DNA of 64,000 nt from Sporobacter sp963675425 (GTDB lineage Bacteria > Bacillota > Clostridia > Oscillospirales > Oscillospiraceae): contig OY776214.1 in NCBI GenBank assembly GCA_963675425.1, forward strand, positions 4,340,001-4,404,000. The letters are read 5' to 3'. Below are positions 48,989 to 57,097 of the stretch, piece by piece; the first letter of the stretch is position 1, and each line of letters opens with the position of its first letter. The notes under the pieces are model-generated. The model did no database searches. It worked only from the letters and a program-made list of their open reading frames with translations, and was not told where the DNA came from. The position numbers and the translations under genes are program-made.

Positions 48989-49339
48989 CTACTGTGCATG
49001 ATTCTCATTTTCGAGACGCAACAGACGACCGTTGATCTCATCAAGCTGCTCCCTGAGAACCGCCACCTGATTTTTCAAAAAAAGCTTTTCGTCAAAAGCA
49101 GACTGGCCGTCCTCATCCACCGGCGCAGTGCCGCGCGCCCAACGTGGCTGCCCCGTAACATAAAACATATGTCGGTGGCCACTATGATGTCCATAGCCGC
49201 AGCCATGGCCTTGACCGCAGCCCTGACCGTATCCGTGCGGGATCTGATATCCCGGCTGGGCATGCCCGGTGCAATAGCCCATGCCGCGCCCTGTCCTGGG
49301 GCCCATTTCCATTGGGCCCTTTCCGTTTCCTCTTGCCAT
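48989..49339 (-). CDS. DUF5320-family Gly/His-rich small protein
   Basis: About 116 residues. The start at 49339 (MARGNGKGPMEMGPRTGRGMGYC) follows GGGAGG with 7-nt spacing; the longer frame to 49384 has none. The N-terminal half is a low-complexity Gly/His/Met/Cys-rich stretch (GYGQGCGQGHGCGYGHHSGHRH) that could bind metals. The C-terminal half is a short coiled coil (LFLKNQVAVLREQLDEINGRLLRLENE). DUF5320 proteins usually sit near genes for dinitrogenase-type iron-molybdenum cofactor proteins and DUF134 regulators; here the divergent gene is DUF134. Function unknown. Confidence 0.8.
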   Translation of the reverse strand: MARGNGKGPMEMGPRTGRGMGYCTGHAQPGYQIPHGYGQGCGQGHGCGYGHHSGHRHMFYVTGQPRWARGTAPVDEDGQSAFDEKLFLKNQVAVLREQLDEINGRLLRLENENHAQ

Positions 49340-49583
49340 ACAATCACCTCCCTTCTTTGTGTAGTGATTTTTTATTATTAGCATATGCCCATAACAAAAA
49401 TACCATAGTTATCGTCATATGTCAATAACTAATTTTTGATTTTCTTTTTTCCGCGTTAGCATCTGGTTCTTAATAATAAAAGGTCTCTCATCAACATCTC
49501 GCATCATTGGTTGACACACGCCGTTAATTTCCGTAAACTATAGTAAAATTCAAAAAATAGTTTTTATTAACGGAGATGCTGAT

Positions 49584-50102
49584 ATGGCCAGACCTGTCAA
49601 GTGGCGCAGAATCGAGCAGCTGCCCGCCGTGACGCTGTTCGTCCCGTCGGACGGCCCGTCGGACGGCCCGGAAAACGTTTTGAAGCTGGAGGAACTGGAG
49701 GCTGTACGTCTGAAAGACCTTGAGGGCCTGGAGCAAAGCGAATGCGCGGATAAAATGGGCGTCTCCCGTCAGACTTTTCAGCGTATCCTCCAGTCCGCGC
49801 GCGTCAAGCTTGCCGACAGTCTCATCAACGGCAAAGCCGTACACATTGTAGGCGGCCATTTCACACAGAACGTCTGTCTCGTCCGATGCTTGGACTGCGG
49901 GCGCGAATGGACAGAGAACCTTGAGAATATGGCTGCAGACCCAGAGCTGCCCCACGGCTTTGCCTGCCCCGCCTGCCGTTCCGGCAATACGCAGTGCGAC
50001 CAAAGCTGCGCCGCACCGCCCGGCCGCGGCGGCTGCCACCATCATGGCCGTCATCATCATGGCAATCATCACGGGAACCACCATGGTAACCCGGAAACAT
50101 AA
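49584..50102 (+). CDS. DUF134 helix-turn-helix protein with His-rich tail
   Basis: Predicted DNA-binding protein (172 residues). MARPxKxRRI at the N-terminus and the sigma-70 region 4-like HTH (LEELEAVRLKDLEGLEQSECADKMGVSRQTFQRILQSARVKLADSLINGKAVHI) match DUF134. A C-terminal extension has CLDCGREW and CPACRSG zinc-knuckle pairs and a tail of repeated HHGNHHGN, probably a metal store or sensor. Divergent from DUF5320 and followed closely (13 bp) by a MOSC gene, so a regulatory role in metal cofactor handling is plausible. Confidence 0.85.
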   Translation: MARPVKWRRIEQLPAVTLFVPSDGPSDGPENVLKLEELEAVRLKDLEGLEQSECADKMGVSRQTFQRILQSARVKLADSLINGKAVHIVGGHFTQNVCLVRCLDCGREWTENLENMAADPELPHGFACPACRSGNTQCDQSCAAPPGRGGCHHHGRHHHGNHHGNHHGNPET

Positions 50103-50115
50103 AGGAGAAAAGAAG

Positions 50116-50553
50116 ATGGCGAAAGGTTCTGTCTATTCCATTTCGATCAGCCCCGAGAGAGGCCAGCTGAAAAAAGAAGTACCAGAGGCGGTGTTTGTTG
50201 CCGGTCACGGCATCGAGGGCGACGGGCACGTCGGCAGCTGGGGCCGTCAGGTTACCTGTCTGGATAAGAAAAGCGTTGACAAGACCGTGTTGGAGCATCA
50301 GCTCAAAGCCGGACCCGGCGATTTCGCGGAAAACATCCTGCTCGACGGGCTGGACCTGTCGGGAATGCAGCCCGGCAGCCGGCTGGGGCTTGGCGCAGAC
50401 GTCGTGCTGGAGGTCACGCAAATCGGCAAGGAGGACCATCCCAGCGTCGTCACCAAAGCCTTTGGCGTGAGCCTTCTGCCGTACGAGGGCTTATTCTGCC
50501 GTGTGATTAAGGGCGGTACGGTTAAAAAAGGCGACGACGCCGAAATCTTATAA
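50116..50553 (+). CDS. MOSC-domain protein
   Basis: Small stand-alone MOSC protein (145 residues), a fold linked to molybdenum cofactor and sulfur transfer. Typical blocks are HGIEGDGHVGSWGRQVTCLDKKSV, then AGPGDFAENILLDGLDLS and GAVLEVTQIGKEDH-like strands. The longer frame beginning at 49921 overlaps the DUF134 gene and is not used. AAAGGAG lies 8 nt before the ATG at 50116. The conserved Cys of sulfurase-type MOSC domains is not obvious. Likely co-transcribed with DUF134. Confidence 0.86.
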   Translation: MAKGSVYSISISPERGQLKKEVPEAVFVAGHGIEGDGHVGSWGRQVTCLDKKSVDKTVLEHQLKAGPGDFAENILLDGLDLSGMQPGSRLGLGADVVLEVTQIGKEDHPSVVTKAFGVSLLPYEGLFCRVIKGGTVKKGDDAEIL

Positions 50554-50572
50554 ACCTATTTTTAGATAACTA

Positions 50573-50602
50573 AACGGCAGGGTGTTCTGGCACCCTGCCG
50601 TT
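50573..50602. terminator. Terminator between MOSC and TraB genes
   Basis: AACGGCAGGGTG/CACCCTGCCGTT, perfect 12-bp stem with 6-nt loop, then CTTATG. It can serve both convergent transcripts. Confidence 0.8.
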
Positions 50603-50621
50603 CTTATGCTTATTCAAATTC

Positions 50622-51776
50622 TTAAAACAGGCTCCGGATGATGTCAAGCCCCGCGATAAACGTCCCGAGGGAGCTGCCGATATTGGCCATAATCACGATC
50701 AGCAGTATTCGCAAAAACCGGTTTTTGAAAAAGCCCTTAAAACTTAAAATATCGTCTGGCACGTTGTTGACATCCCCCACCGTTGGCTTTCGGATAGCCG
50801 CTTCCACAAGTCCGGCAAACCAGCCGCAGGCCAAAAGCGGGTTGAGCGACGAGATTGGCGCGACGGCGAACGCCGTCAGAATACTCAGGGGATGTCCGAG
50901 AGACAGGGCCGTAAAGCCGGCCGCCAGCGCCCCATTCCAAAGCACCCACACCGTCAGCTGCCGCAGGCCCGTTTCAATGCTTGTGGCAAAGCCGTAAATA
51001 ATCAGGCCGATAATAATCGCCGGTATAATCCAGCCGATAACTTTCGTCACCGGGCTTTTGCGCGGTACGGTTGTGATCTCAACCATGTCCTGTTCTTTGA
51101 ATATTTCTTCTTTAACGCCCGGCACATGCGCGCCGCCCAGAACGGCTACGACCTTTTTGCCTGGGGCATTTTTAATTTTATTAGCCAGATGGCGGTCCCG
51201 CTCACTGATGAGAATATCGCCAATCTTGGGAAACTGCTTACGCATGTCCTTCAGGACCGACTCAAGGATATCCTCTTTCAGCAGCTCCGCTAAGTCTTCC
51301 GTTGTAACATCGGTATCCTCGCCAAAGGAAAAAACCAGGCTGAACAGGAGCTTGCACTTCTCCCAGAAATTCAGCTTCCGCCAGATGCGAAGAAACGTTG
51401 TTTGTATATCCCGGTCAGCCAAGACGAGCTCGGCGCCCGTTTCCTTCGCGCTTTCAATCCCCTGCAGCATCTCCTGCCCCACGTTGGTGCCAAGGTTTTT
51501 GGCGATCCGCTTCTGGTAAGAGCTGAGCGCGAGATTGATGATCATAAAGCCAACTTTTTTAGACTTGATGACGTCCACAACGTCGGTGTTCTCCCAGGCT
51601 TTAGGGTCCTGCATCTTGCTGTAGCGCTGATCGTCAAGCTCGATGCAGACGCTGTCCGGCCGCTCCGCGTCGATGACGTGCTTAACGAGTTCGGCGCTTT
51701 CTTTTGAAACGTGAGCCGTCGCGATGAGTAATATTTCTTTATCGCCGTACTCTACTCGGGTGACGTTTTCTTCCAT
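50622..51776 (-). CDS. TraB-family membrane protein
   Basis: About 384 residues. The soluble TraB/GumN domain (about 1-240) contains LLIATAHVSKESAELV, CIELDDQRY and AVLGGAHVPGVKEEI, with the conserved GAHVPG near the end. Three to four membrane helices follow. It is named after the enterococcal pheromone shutdown protein, but most homologues in anaerobes are of unknown role, and a protease-like or metal-dependent activity is suspected. No pheromone gene is near. The start at 51776 (MEENVTRVEY) is favoured by AGAGG 5 nt upstream; the longer frame to 51806 has none. Confidence 0.88.
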   Translation of the reverse strand: MEENVTRVEYGDKEILLIATAHVSKESAELVKHVIDAERPDSVCIELDDQRYSKMQDPKAWENTDVVDVIKSKKVGFMIINLALSSYQKRIAKNLGTNVGQEMLQGIESAKETGAELVLADRDIQTTFLRIWRKLNFWEKCKLLFSLVFSFGEDTDVTTEDLAELLKEDILESVLKDMRKQFPKIGDILISERDRHLANKIKNAPGKKVVAVLGGAHVPGVKEEIFKEQDMVEITTVPRKSPVTKVIGWIIPAIIIGLIIYGFATSIETGLRQLTVWVLWNGALAAGFTALSLGHPLSILTAFAVAPISSLNPLLACGWFAGLVEAAIRKPTVGDVNNVPDDILSFKGFFKNRFLRILLIVIMANIGSSLGTFIAGLDIIRSLF

Positions 51777-52290
51777 ACAGGCCTCTTTACTCCGCCGGGT
51801 AAACATACCGGCCAGTTTTATATAGTAAATATTGCTGTGCAGTCTTTGGTTTCGTTACCGAGACAGGGAATATAATACTGCAATGCAGTATTATAGCATT
51901 AACACTTTATAAACACAAATTAAAAAAGCGTAAACAAAGCGCGCCGCCTCACGTTAACTAACGTTTGACGGCGCACTTTTTGGGGTCCGGTCCCTCAGTC
52001 GCCTGCTTTGTCCCGAATAAGCTTCAGGTTGCTTTTCAGCCGCTCAGCCGCGCCTCAGACATATTGCCATTGCCTGGTAGCTTTTAGCGATAAAACGCGT
52101 GGACGCCGAGCGTTTTTTCGGTAAGGCCGGCTCTTATCCGGCTGATAAACGATCTAATCTGAACTTCTCCCGTAAGGCAAATCAAAATGTAGATGTTCAA
52201 AAGAAAAGTAGGATTTTTAATTGCGAATTTTATTTTTTAATGTAAAATAAGAGCATATACTAAACCTGCCATTGTGAAAGGAGCAGATGT
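51777..52290. other. Intergenic region with a GC-rich hairpin
   Basis: No intact gene seen. The interrupted stem GCGCCG...CACGTT/AACGTT...CGGCGC (about 51940-51976) is followed by TTTTT. It may be a plus-strand terminator for a lost gene. Reading the minus strand between 52000 and 52140 gives short protein-like fragments, too degraded to name. Confidence 0.5.
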
Positions 52291-53292
52291 ATGAAAGATT
52301 TCAACGGGAAAATTGCGTTTATCACCGGCGGTGCGTCGGGAGCAGGCTTCGGCCAGGCACAGGTGTTTTCTGAAGCGGGCTGCAAGGTTGTCATTGCTGA
52401 CGTCCGGCAGGACCATCTGGACGAGGCTATGGCCTATTTTAAGGATAAAGGCGCGCCGGTTCATGCCATCAAGCTGGACGTAACAGACCGCGCGGCTTAT
52501 GCCGCGGCGGCCGACGAGGTGGAAAATGTTTATGGCGCCGCGCCCGACCTGCTGGTACTGACGGCCGGCGTCAATGTATTCGGCCCGGCGGAAGCATCTA
52601 CCTATGATGATTACGACTGGGTCATGGGCGTTTGTCTCGGCGGAGTTGTCAACGGACTTGTCACGTTTGTTCCGCGTATGATTAAAGCCGGAAAAGGCGG
52701 CTATATTGCCTCCACTGTCTCATGGGGCGCGTTCGGCGCAGGCCCGATGACGGCGCCGTACTCTGCCGCCAAATCGGCTGTGCTCAACCTGCTTGAAAGC
52801 TATTTTGTCGCACTCAAGCCCTATGGCATCGGTGTTTCCGCGCTGTGTCCGGCAAACATCCGGTCCAAAATATACGAGGCCGCCATTCAGGGCCGTCCGG
52901 AACAATTTAAGAACACGGGCTATAACGTCACGGAGGACACGCAGAAGTTTCTCGCGTCGATCCACGCCAACGGGATGGACCCACGCGTGCTGGCCGAGTG
53001 GCTTAAGACGGGCATCGAAAATGAGCAGTTCCTCGTCGTGCCCTATCCGAGCGGTCCGAGAATGGTCGAGGTTGCCGTATCACGCTTTGTGGATTATGCC
53101 AGCCCCGAGGGCATGAAGCGTCTGGAGGAGAAAACGAACCAGCCGCCCGACGAGGAAGAACTGAAATTCATGGCAGAACGTGAAGGCTATGACGTTTCCA
53201 AAGCACCGACGCCGAGAGCGCCGATGAACGACTCGGGCTTTGCCAAGGCCGCCAAGAACATTGATTGGATCGACCCCAGCAAGAAAAAATAG
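52291..53292 (+). CDS. Short-chain dehydrogenase/reductase with C-terminal extension
   Basis: NAD(P)-dependent oxidoreductase. The cofactor motif GGASGAGFGQA (15-25) and NxAG-like LTAGVNV (about 92-98) are present. The catalytic Ser is in STVSWGAFG and the Tyr/Lys in YSAAK. A later D in LKLDVTD binds the adenine. After the usual 250 residues there is a tail of about 80 (PPDEEELKFMAEREGYDVSKAPTPRAPMN) not seen in minimal SDRs. AAAGGAG precedes the ATG. Substrate unknown. Confidence 0.88.
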   Translation: MKDFNGKIAFITGGASGAGFGQAQVFSEAGCKVVIADVRQDHLDEAMAYFKDKGAPVHAIKLDVTDRAAYAAAADEVENVYGAAPDLLVLTAGVNVFGPAEASTYDDYDWVMGVCLGGVVNGLVTFVPRMIKAGKGGYIASTVSWGAFGAGPMTAPYSAAKSAVLNLLESYFVALKPYGIGVSALCPANIRSKIYEAAIQGRPEQFKNTGYNVTEDTQKFLASIHANGMDPRVLAEWLKTGIENEQFLVVPYPSGPRMVEVAVSRFVDYASPEGMKRLEEKTNQPPDEEELKFMAEREGYDVSKAPTPRAPMNDSGFAKAAKNIDWIDPSKKK

Positions 53293-53303
53293 CATACACA
53301 AGC

Positions 53304-53340
53304 AACCCCTTCCCTGTTTTATTCAAACCGGGAAGGGGTT
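53304..53340 (+). terminator. Terminator of the SDR gene
   Basis: AACCCCTTCCC/GGGAAGGGGTT with a 15-nt loop, 11 bp after the stop. More hairpins follow at 53370-53391 and 53403-53425 (GGCCTCCCC/GGGGAGGCC). Confidence 0.75.
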
Positions 53341-53455
53341 GTTACAGTATGTCATATCAAGCTGTCAGCAAAGCCGCTCTCGCGGCTTTTTCGACAGTCT
53401 GAGGCCTCCCCGCAAGGGGAGGCCCGTGGTATCTTAATCGTTGCCGTGATAGGAT

Positions 53456-54010
53456 TTAAAATTTCACATACATGGATTTCTTGGCGCCGCAGACGGGGCA
53501 GTTATCGGGCGCTTCGTCCAGGACGGTATGGCCGCAGACCGGGCAGATATACACGCTTTGGCACTGCAGATCCTTTTTCTCTTTAGCCGAATCCTGCGCC
53601 TGTTGGAACAGCGCGGCATGGATCTTCTCTGCCTCCAGTGCGAAATGAAACGAACGGACAGCGCCATTTTCTTCCTGAAAACGGGCAGCATTCAAATACA
53701 CGGGGTACATTTGCTCCACTTCGTGCAGTTCGCCGTTGATAGCACCCTGTAGATTTTCGACCGTTTTTCCAACGCCAAAAACGGCACCGGCCGCGACGGT
53801 TGCGTCGGCAATATCACCGTCGATCTCACGGAAATGATTCCCCGCGTGCACGCGCTCAGCGTAAGCAATCGCCTGAAACAGCTTTTCAATGTTCGGATAT
53901 CCTTCTTTGGCTGCCATCTCTCCCCAGAGCAAATATCTCATATGCGCCATGCTCTCGCCTCCGTATGCAGAGCGGAGAAAATCGGCGGTCATCGCGTTTT
54001 TCACGGCCAT
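53456..54010 (-). CDS. Rubrerythrin
   Basis: Non-haem diiron peroxidase that removes hydrogen peroxide in anaerobes. The ferritin-like domain (about 1-140) supplies diiron ligands in AYGGESMAHMRYLLWGE, EAIAYAERVHAGNH and the paired GELHEVEQMYP and ALEAEKIHA. A C-terminal rubredoxin-like domain has CPVCGH...CPVCGA, the FeS4 site (148-184). Length 184 is typical. The gene has its own promoter and a leader with a hairpin and T-run, so it may be under attenuation control as well as oxidative-stress control. Confidence 0.95.
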   Translation of the reverse strand: MAVKNAMTADFLRSAYGGESMAHMRYLLWGEMAAKEGYPNIEKLFQAIAYAERVHAGNHFREIDGDIADATVAAGAVFGVGKTVENLQGAINGELHEVEQMYPVYLNAARFQEENGAVRSFHFALEAEKIHAALFQQAQDSAKEKKDLQCQSVYICPVCGHTVLDEAPDNCPVCGAKKSMYVKF

Positions 54011-54049
54011 AAAGCAACTCTCCTTTTGTAATCAAGATTTATAAAACAA

Positions 54050-54127
54050 AACGGGCCTCAGCCTTTTCAGGCGTTCCTGGCGGCGGCCCGTTATAAAATA
54101 TTATCCCAGCAGCACGCCGTTTGTCAA
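54050..54127 (-). promoter_or_regulatory. Rubrerythrin promoter and leader hairpin
   Basis: On the minus strand TTGACA (54127-54122) and TAATAT (54103-54098), 18 nt apart. The transcript begins with AACGGGCC...GGCCCGTT enclosing smaller GCC/GGC stems, then TTTTGTTTT, a terminator-like structure about 35 nt before the start codon. It may be an attenuator. Confidence 0.6.
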
Positions 54128-54329
54128 GTTTTGCCGGTAAACATCTAAACCATACGTGACATGTACACATGTGTTTTCAATATTGACAGGCTGCCGTTTA
54201 CGCAGCCTGTCAGACAGAACTCCGCCAGATATCCCCAAGGGTTGAAAATTTCTGATGGTTGTTGTAAAATATAAAAACAATTTTTATTGACAGAATCAGA
54301 CACCTATCGATACGATTAAGAGGAATACT
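54128..54329. other. Intergenic region with a perfect 11-bp hairpin
   Basis: TGACAGGCTGC/GCAGCCTGTCA (54184-54194 and 54202-54212) with a 7-nt loop and no T-run on either strand. It lies between the rubrerythrin promoter and the M23 gene, role unknown. Confidence 0.5.
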
Positions 54330-55538
54330 ATGCCAAACAATAAACTCAATCGTTTCATAGCGGCCCTGCTCGCCGTATTTACATTAAGCTTTTGTTTTAA
54401 GTACATAATGAAAGATTATACGGCTGAGGCCGTTACGCAAAACCAAATCAACAGCCTGAAGGATCAGGCCAAAGAGCTTGAGCGTCAAAAAAAAGATCTG
54501 CAGTCGCAGATCAATGATCTGAAGTATGATCAGGCCTCCGTTCTGGCGAAAAAGACGGTGATAGACCAGCAGATCAACGTGACGCAGGAGCAGATGACAA
54601 ACCTTAATGAGCAAATTGAAGTGTATACGCAGTATATTGCCGATAAGGAAATCGAAGTGACACAGCTGGAGAAAGCCGAGCAGCAGCAGTGGGAAAAATT
54701 TAAGATTCGAATCCGCGCCATGGAGGAGAACGGCGCCATCGCGTACGTTTCCGTCCTTTTAAGCGCCAACAGCTATGCGGACCTCCTCACGCGCGTGGCC
54801 GACGTCGGCGAGATCATGCAAAGCGACGAGGCCCTGTATCGGCACCTTGTGCAAACCAAGGAGGAAACCATTCAGGCCAAGGAGGATCTGGAGTCGGCTA
54901 TAGCCGAGCAGCAGTCGCAGGTCGTGCTGCTTGAGTCCAAACAGACGGAGCTTCAGGATCAGCAGTCCCAGTCAGACGAGTTGTTGGCCCAGATCGAAGG
55001 CAACCTTGATACATATAATCAGCTTTATGACAAAATCGACGAAGAAAGTGACCAAGTCCAAAAGGAAATTAACGCGAAAGTCGCAGAGCTTGAACGTCAG
55101 CAAAGTGCGGCGAATGCCGTCGCAGGCTCGGGAACATTTATCTGGCCGGCACCTTCCTCTTATAGAGTAACCTCACCCTTCGGGCAGCGATATCACCCAA
55201 TTTACCACACCTACAGGATGCACACCGGAATAGATATCGGCGCAAAATACGGCACTAACATAGTAGCCGCCGACGGCGGGACCGTTATCACCTCCACTTA
55301 CAGCTCTTCCTACGGCAATTACGTCGTAATCAGTCACGGAAACGGCATCACGACGCTGTACGCTCACATGAGTAAACGCCTTGTCAAGGTAGGTAACAGC
55401 GTATCACAGGGAGATGTGATCGGAAAGATCGGGTCCACCGGCGCGTCAACCGGGCCGCATCTCCATTTTGAAATTTCCATTAACGGCTCTCGGGTCGATC
55501 CGCTCAATTACTTCTCTGGTTACACGAAGGCCTATTAA
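54330..55538 (+). CDS. Secreted M23 (LytM) endopeptidase with EnvC/PcsB-like coiled coil
   Basis: Exported cell-wall endopeptidase or its activator. The signal peptide covers about 8-34, and a coiled coil runs from about 38 to 262. The M23 domain has H298 and D302 in HTGID, H346 in YAHM, and H377 and H379 in HLHFE, so all metal ligands and the catalytic His are present. The coiled coil matches that of the NlpC/P60 protein at 14070-15341 (RIRxMEExG, LLTRxxDxxEIM), so the two are paralogues with different enzyme domains. Preceded by 319 bp containing a hairpin but no gene. Confidence 0.92.
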   Translation: MPNNKLNRFIAALLAVFTLSFCFKYIMKDYTAEAVTQNQINSLKDQAKELERQKKDLQSQINDLKYDQASVLAKKTVIDQQINVTQEQMTNLNEQIEVYTQYIADKEIEVTQLEKAEQQQWEKFKIRIRAMEENGAIAYVSVLLSANSYADLLTRVADVGEIMQSDEALYRHLVQTKEETIQAKEDLESAIAEQQSQVVLLESKQTELQDQQSQSDELLAQIEGNLDTYNQLYDKIDEESDQVQKEINAKVAELERQQSAANAVAGSGTFIWPAPSSYRVTSPFGQRYHPIYHTYRMHTGIDIGAKYGTNIVAADGGTVITSTYSSSYGNYVVISHGNGITTLYAHMSKRLVKVGNSVSQGDVIGKIGSTGASTGPHLHFEISINGSRVDPLNYFSGYTKAY

Positions 55539-55560
55539 GTCCGTTGTCATCAAGTTAAAG

Positions 55561-55596
55561 AATATGGTCTGCTTTCGAGCAGGCCATATTTTTTTA
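55561..55596 (+). terminator. Terminator of the M23 gene
   Basis: AATATGGTCTGC/GCAGGCCATATT with a TTTTTTT tail, 22 bp after the stop. Confidence 0.88.
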
Positions 55597-55838
55597 GTAC
55601 ATGATCATTCAGCTGGATGAATTGATGTTGAATGATACAGCATGGATCACGGGCGGCTTTTTACACAAAATAGAGTTCTAGCCCTCGTGCGGGCTTTAAT
55701 ACTTACAGAAATGAAGCCCTCAAAAAGGGACGATGTGACAATTTTCACTGCCGAGACCAGACGACTCGCCGTCAACTGGGAAAACTAATCGCGCAGCGAT
55801 TGGACGTAAGACGAAGGACAAAGTTTTTTTCGACAAAA
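55597..55838. other. Intergenic region, no gene seen
   Basis: About 240 bp between the M23 terminator and the terminator of the minus-strand decarboxylase genes. Only a small AGCCC/GGGCT hairpin near 55680-55700 stands out. Confidence 0.5.
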
Positions 55839-55897
55839 AGAAGACCCTACACGGGTCTTCTCACGCTGTCGGCAAAGCCCTATGGGCTTTGCCGACA
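55839..55897 (-). terminator. Tandem terminators of the Na+ decarboxylase genes
   Basis: Two perfect stems: TGTCGGCAAAGCCC/GGGCTTTGCCGACA (55867-55897) and AGAAGACCC/GGGTCTTCT (55839-55861). On the minus strand the second is followed by TTTTTGTC. Confidence 0.85.
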
Positions 55898-55927
55898 AGC
55901 TTCTTTTCTTTATTGATATCCAGTGGC

Positions 55928-57082
55928 TTAGCCGAACATGGATAGCAGGAAGCCCGCCGCGATGGCTGAGCCAATGACGCCGGCAACATTGGGGCCCATG
56001 GCGTGCATCAGCAGATAGTTTCTGGGATTGGCTTTCTGGCCTTCCTTCTGGGCTACACGGGCCGCCATGGGGACAGCGGACACGCCGGCCGCTCCGATGA
56101 GCGGATTGACCTTGCCGCGTGTGATGACACACATGAGCTTGCCCAGCAGCGTACCGCCGATGGTGGAAAAGCAGAAGGCAATGAGGCCCAAAACGACGAT
56201 GAGCAGCGTCTCCAGCCGGAGGAAATTTTCAGCGCTGGCTGTAGCGCCCACCGTGACTCCCAGGAAAATCGTCACGATATTGATCAGCTCATTCTGAACA
56301 GTTTTGGAAATGCGTTCGACGACGCCCGCTTCTTTAAAGAGATTTCCAAGCATCAGCATGCCGATGAGCGGCGCGACCGACGGCAGCAGCAGGATCGTAA
56401 CGATGGACACAACAATCGGAAACAGAATCTTTTCAAGCTTTGAAACCTGACGCAGCTGCTTCATTTCTATTTCCCGCTCTTTTTTTGTTGTGAGCGCGCG
56501 CATGATAGGCGGCTGGATCATGGGAATAAGGGCCATATAGGAATACGCGGCAATGGCAATGGCCGATAGCAGTTCGGGTGCTAGCCTCGACGCCGAGTAG
56601 ATGGCCGTCGGGCCGTCAGCGCCGCCGATGATGCCGATAGCCGCAGCCTGCTCTGGTGTAAAAATGCCCAAAGACATCGCCAGCGTAAAGGCACAATAGA
56701 TGCCCAACTGCGCCGCCGCGCCTAAAAGGAGGCTGGAAGGCCGGGCGATCAGCGGACCAAAGTCTGTCATGGCACCCACACCCATGAAGATGAGCGAGGG
56801 ATAGATGCCCAGCTTGACACCCTGATACAGGTAATATAAAAGGCCGCCGACCTGCTTAACATGGCCGTCTTCCATAACCGGCTCGGCCATGAGGCCTGAA
56901 ATCGGCAGATTAGCCAGCAGCATGCCGAAGGCGATCGGTAAAAGTAAAAGTGGTTCAAACTTCTTCACAATAGCGAGATAAATGAGCAAACACGCCACGG
57001 CAAGCATGATGAGATGCTGCCAGGTTAACGCTACAAATCCCGACTCGTTCCATAATTTACTGAGCGATGAGACAATATCCAT
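55928..57082 (-). CDS. oadB: Na+-translocating decarboxylase beta subunit
   Basis: Membrane Na+ pump subunit of the oxaloacetate/methylmalonyl-CoA/glutaconyl-CoA decarboxylase family. Decarboxylation of carboxybiotin in this subunit drives Na+ export. The 384-residue chain has about nine to eleven helices with the hallmark GIIGGADGPTAIYSASRLAPELL loop containing the Na+/biotin Asp. GVGAMTDFGPLIARP and IGAAGVSAVPMAARVAQKEGQKANPRNYLLMHAMGPNVAGVIG are also characteristic. The gene name follows family similarity, as the substrate enzyme is unknown. It lies 15 bp after the gamma/biotin gene. No carboxyltransferase (alpha) gene is in the window. Confidence 0.93.
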   Translation of the reverse strand: MDIVSSLSKLWNESGFVALTWQHLIMLAVACLLIYLAIVKKFEPLLLLPIAFGMLLANLPISGLMAEPVMEDGHVKQVGGLLYYLYQGVKLGIYPSLIFMGVGAMTDFGPLIARPSSLLLGAAAQLGIYCAFTLAMSLGIFTPEQAAAIGIIGGADGPTAIYSASRLAPELLSAIAIAAYSYMALIPMIQPPIMRALTTKKEREIEMKQLRQVSKLEKILFPIVVSIVTILLLPSVAPLIGMLMLGNLFKEAGVVERISKTVQNELINIVTIFLGVTVGATASAENFLRLETLLIVVLGLIAFCFSTIGGTLLGKLMCVITRGKVNPLIGAAGVSAVPMAARVAQKEGQKANPRNYLLMHAMGPNVAGVIGSAIAAGFLLSMFG

Positions 57083-57097
57083 AATTTACTCCCCCCG

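Noticed and set aside
49921..50115. N-terminal extension of the MOSC gene
   Set aside because: It overlaps the DUF134 gene in another frame and is low-complexity; the ATG at 50116 has the ribosome site and the MOSC homology.
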